Origin: Streptomyces sp. AC555_RSS877
GTDB lineage: Bacteria; Actinomycetota; Actinomycetes; Streptomycetales; Streptomycetaceae
Reading direction: 5' to 3'
NCBI RefSeq assembly: GCF_019049245.1
Contig: NZ_JAGMUK010000028.1
Location: 1-64,000 of the forward strand
DNA length: 64,000 bases
Shown: positions 62,945 to 64,000 of the stretch, in pieces
How the letters are laid out: each line of letters starts with the position of its first letter
Numbering within the stretch: position 1 is the first letter of the stretch
Notes under the pieces: model-generated
Seen by the model: the letters and a program-made list of their open reading frames with translations, nothing else
Told to the model about the DNA's origin: nothing
The model's database searches: none
Translations under genes and position numbers: made by a program

Positions 62945-63871
62945 TTACGAGTGCCCCAGCTCCGCCGCATCCTCGTCGGAGACATCCGGTACCGACCCGG
63001 AGTCCCGCGCCGGCCGCAGCGGGAACGGATCCACCGTCGTCTCGTCGATCACCGGGGGTGCCGGCCGTGGCGGAGCCGGCATGACCGCTGCCTCGGAGTG
63101 GCCTCCGCAGCCGTAGGACAGGGAGACGAGGCGCCCGTCGGCCGGGGCGAACTCGTTGGCGCAGATGCCGAAGGCCTGGCCCAGGGAGCCACCGATCGGC
63201 ACGAGGAAACCGCAGCTGACGCAGGCCGCGGGTGCGGCCTGGGCCATGGGGGTCTTCGCGCCGTAGGACTCCTCCCAGCGGTCGGCGGCGATGTGCAGGC
63301 CGTAGCGGGACAGGACGCGGGCCCGGCGCATGCCGAGTTCCTCGGCGACGGCGGCGATGGAACCGCGGGCCGGGACCACGGGCAGGGTCGCGGGCGCGCC
63401 CGGCGTGACCTCCGCGTCCTCGGCCTCGACCAGCTCGGCCATCTCCTCGGAGACGGGCGAGCTCGGCAGCGGCTCGTCCTCACCGGTGTAGCCGGGCTCC
63501 AGGCGCAGGTCCTCGGCGTCGGTGGGGAGGAGGTCACCGGGGCCCATGTCGCCCGGGCGCAGCCGCTCGCTCCAGGGCACCCACTCCGGGGCGAGGAGGG
63601 CGTCCGGGCCGGGCAGGAGCACCACCTCGTCCAGGGTCACGAACTTGGCGCGGGAGGCGCGGGCGACCGTGACGGCCCAGCGCCAGCCCCGGTAGCCGAG
63701 TTCCTTGCACTCGAAGAAGTGCGTGACGACACGGTCGCCCTCGGACACCAGCCCCGAGTGCTCGCCGACCACACCTGGTGCGGCGGCCTCCTCGGCGGCG
63801 GAGCGGGCGAGGTCGACGGCCTCGGCGCACAGGCGGTCGGGGGTGCGGCTTCGCGTGGTCGCTGCGCTCAC
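62945..63871 (-). CDS. DUF3027 protein
   Basis: A 308-residue actinobacterial DUF3027 protein. Conserved parts are HFFECKELGYRGWRWAVTVARASRAKFVTLDEVVLLPGPDALLAPEWVPWSERLRPGDMGPGDLLPT, then MRRARVLSRYGLHIAADRWEESYGAKTPMAQAAPAACVSCGFLVPIGGSLGQAFGICANEFAPADGRLVSLSYGCGGHSE with a four-cysteine zinc-like site (CxxC, then C, C). GTG at 63871 has AGGAGAG some 13-18 bases before. The frame is open to the window edge, but no start or conservation supports that extension. Function unknown. Confidence 0.88.
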   Translation of the reverse strand: MSAATTRSRTPDRLCAEAVDLARSAAEEAAAPGVVGEHSGLVSEGDRVVTHFFECKELGYRGWRWAVTVARASRAKFVTLDEVVLLPGPDALLAPEWVPWSERLRPGDMGPGDLLPTDAEDLRLEPGYTGEDEPLPSSPVSEEMAELVEAEDAEVTPGAPATLPVVPARGSIAAVAEELGMRRARVLSRYGLHIAADRWEESYGAKTPMAQAAPAACVSCGFLVPIGGSLGQAFGICANEFAPADGRLVSLSYGCGGHSEAAVMPAPPRPAPPVIDETTVDPFPLRPARDSGSVPDVSDEDAAELGHS

Positions 63872-64000
63872 AGGTATCGCTTCTCTCCTACGCCGTCTCT
63901 CTGGTGCGTCTGCCTGTCGGCGGCGGGGCGGACGGAGCGGACCACAGGACCGCGTCGACGTCCGCGCCCACTCACACTCGGGCGCACCTGTACCACCCAT

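Overview
The window is about 64 kb of very GC-rich actinobacterial chromosome and reads as a Streptomyces core-region segment. The signs are dense GC-third-position codons, GTG and TTG starts, 4-base ATGA/GTGA gene overlaps, a conservon, WhiJ/Scr1-type regulators, rare TTA (bldA) codons and dispersed Streptomyces hairpin elements. From memory, gene order (DtxR-type DmdR1, SIS protein, citrate synthase, pdxH, acyl-CoA carboxylase operon, serC, ABC exporter, MFS/MarR) resembles the S. coelicolor SCO4330-SCO4394 region in inverted numbering. That synteny is recollection, not a search result. No tRNA, rRNA, CRISPR, integrase or replication origin was seen.

Layout. 0.1-5.5 kb: alpha/beta hydrolase with two TTA codons, iron regulator DmdR1, divergent SIS protein, PAS/GAF sensor, acetyltransferase. 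5.5-5.85 kb: an orphan transcription unit with a consensus promoter, a 12-residue leader ORF, a 15-bp long-range stem and a 25-bp terminator, but no downstream gene. It is the best candidate here for something undescribed. 5.9-8 kb: citrate synthase and pdxH. 8-18 kb: an eight-gene operon (TIGR03084-type protein, AtuA-like, biotin-dependent carboxylase beta and alpha, acyl-CoA dehydrogenase, CoA ligase, enoyl-CoA hydratase, TetR) with the composition of an acyclic-terpene/branched-acyl (Atu/Liu) catabolic operon and a palindromic operator at its head. 18-23 kb: RidA/HxlR divergent pair around a nested 37-bp dyad, EamA exporter, FemX-like protein, then a decayed TnpB element that interrupts a HAD phosphatase.

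23-34.8 kb: FAD/Fe-S oxidase; a conservon (sensor, roadblock, DUF742, GTPase) ending in two P450s, the first lacking the ExxR motif (CYP157 type); serC; a secreted GH5-CBM2 cellulase with a CebR box. 34.8-47 kb: ABC drug exporter with TetR and tandem operators, secreted propeller protein, SGNH hydrolase, SnoaL-like protein, aldo/keto reductase, a 29-residue membrane peptide, a frameshifted thpR, a 169-bp MITE, MFS/MarR pair, a small ribbon-helix-helix protein with a TTA codon, a purine permease and a DUF2530 protein.

47-64 kb: P-type ATPase, two tandemly duplicated secreted proteins, a 1054-residue sacsin-like GHKL ATPase, a T7SS-type polymorphic toxin with a nuclease tip and its Imm49 immunity protein, a DUF397/Scr1-type regulator pair divergent from a frameshifted ATP-binding protein with four CCGGACA repeats between, an HTH protein, an Rpn-type nuclease and a DUF3027 protein. 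Several genes carry single-base indels (HAD, thpR, ATP-binding gene, TnpB), so either local decay or residual sequencing error should be kept in mind.
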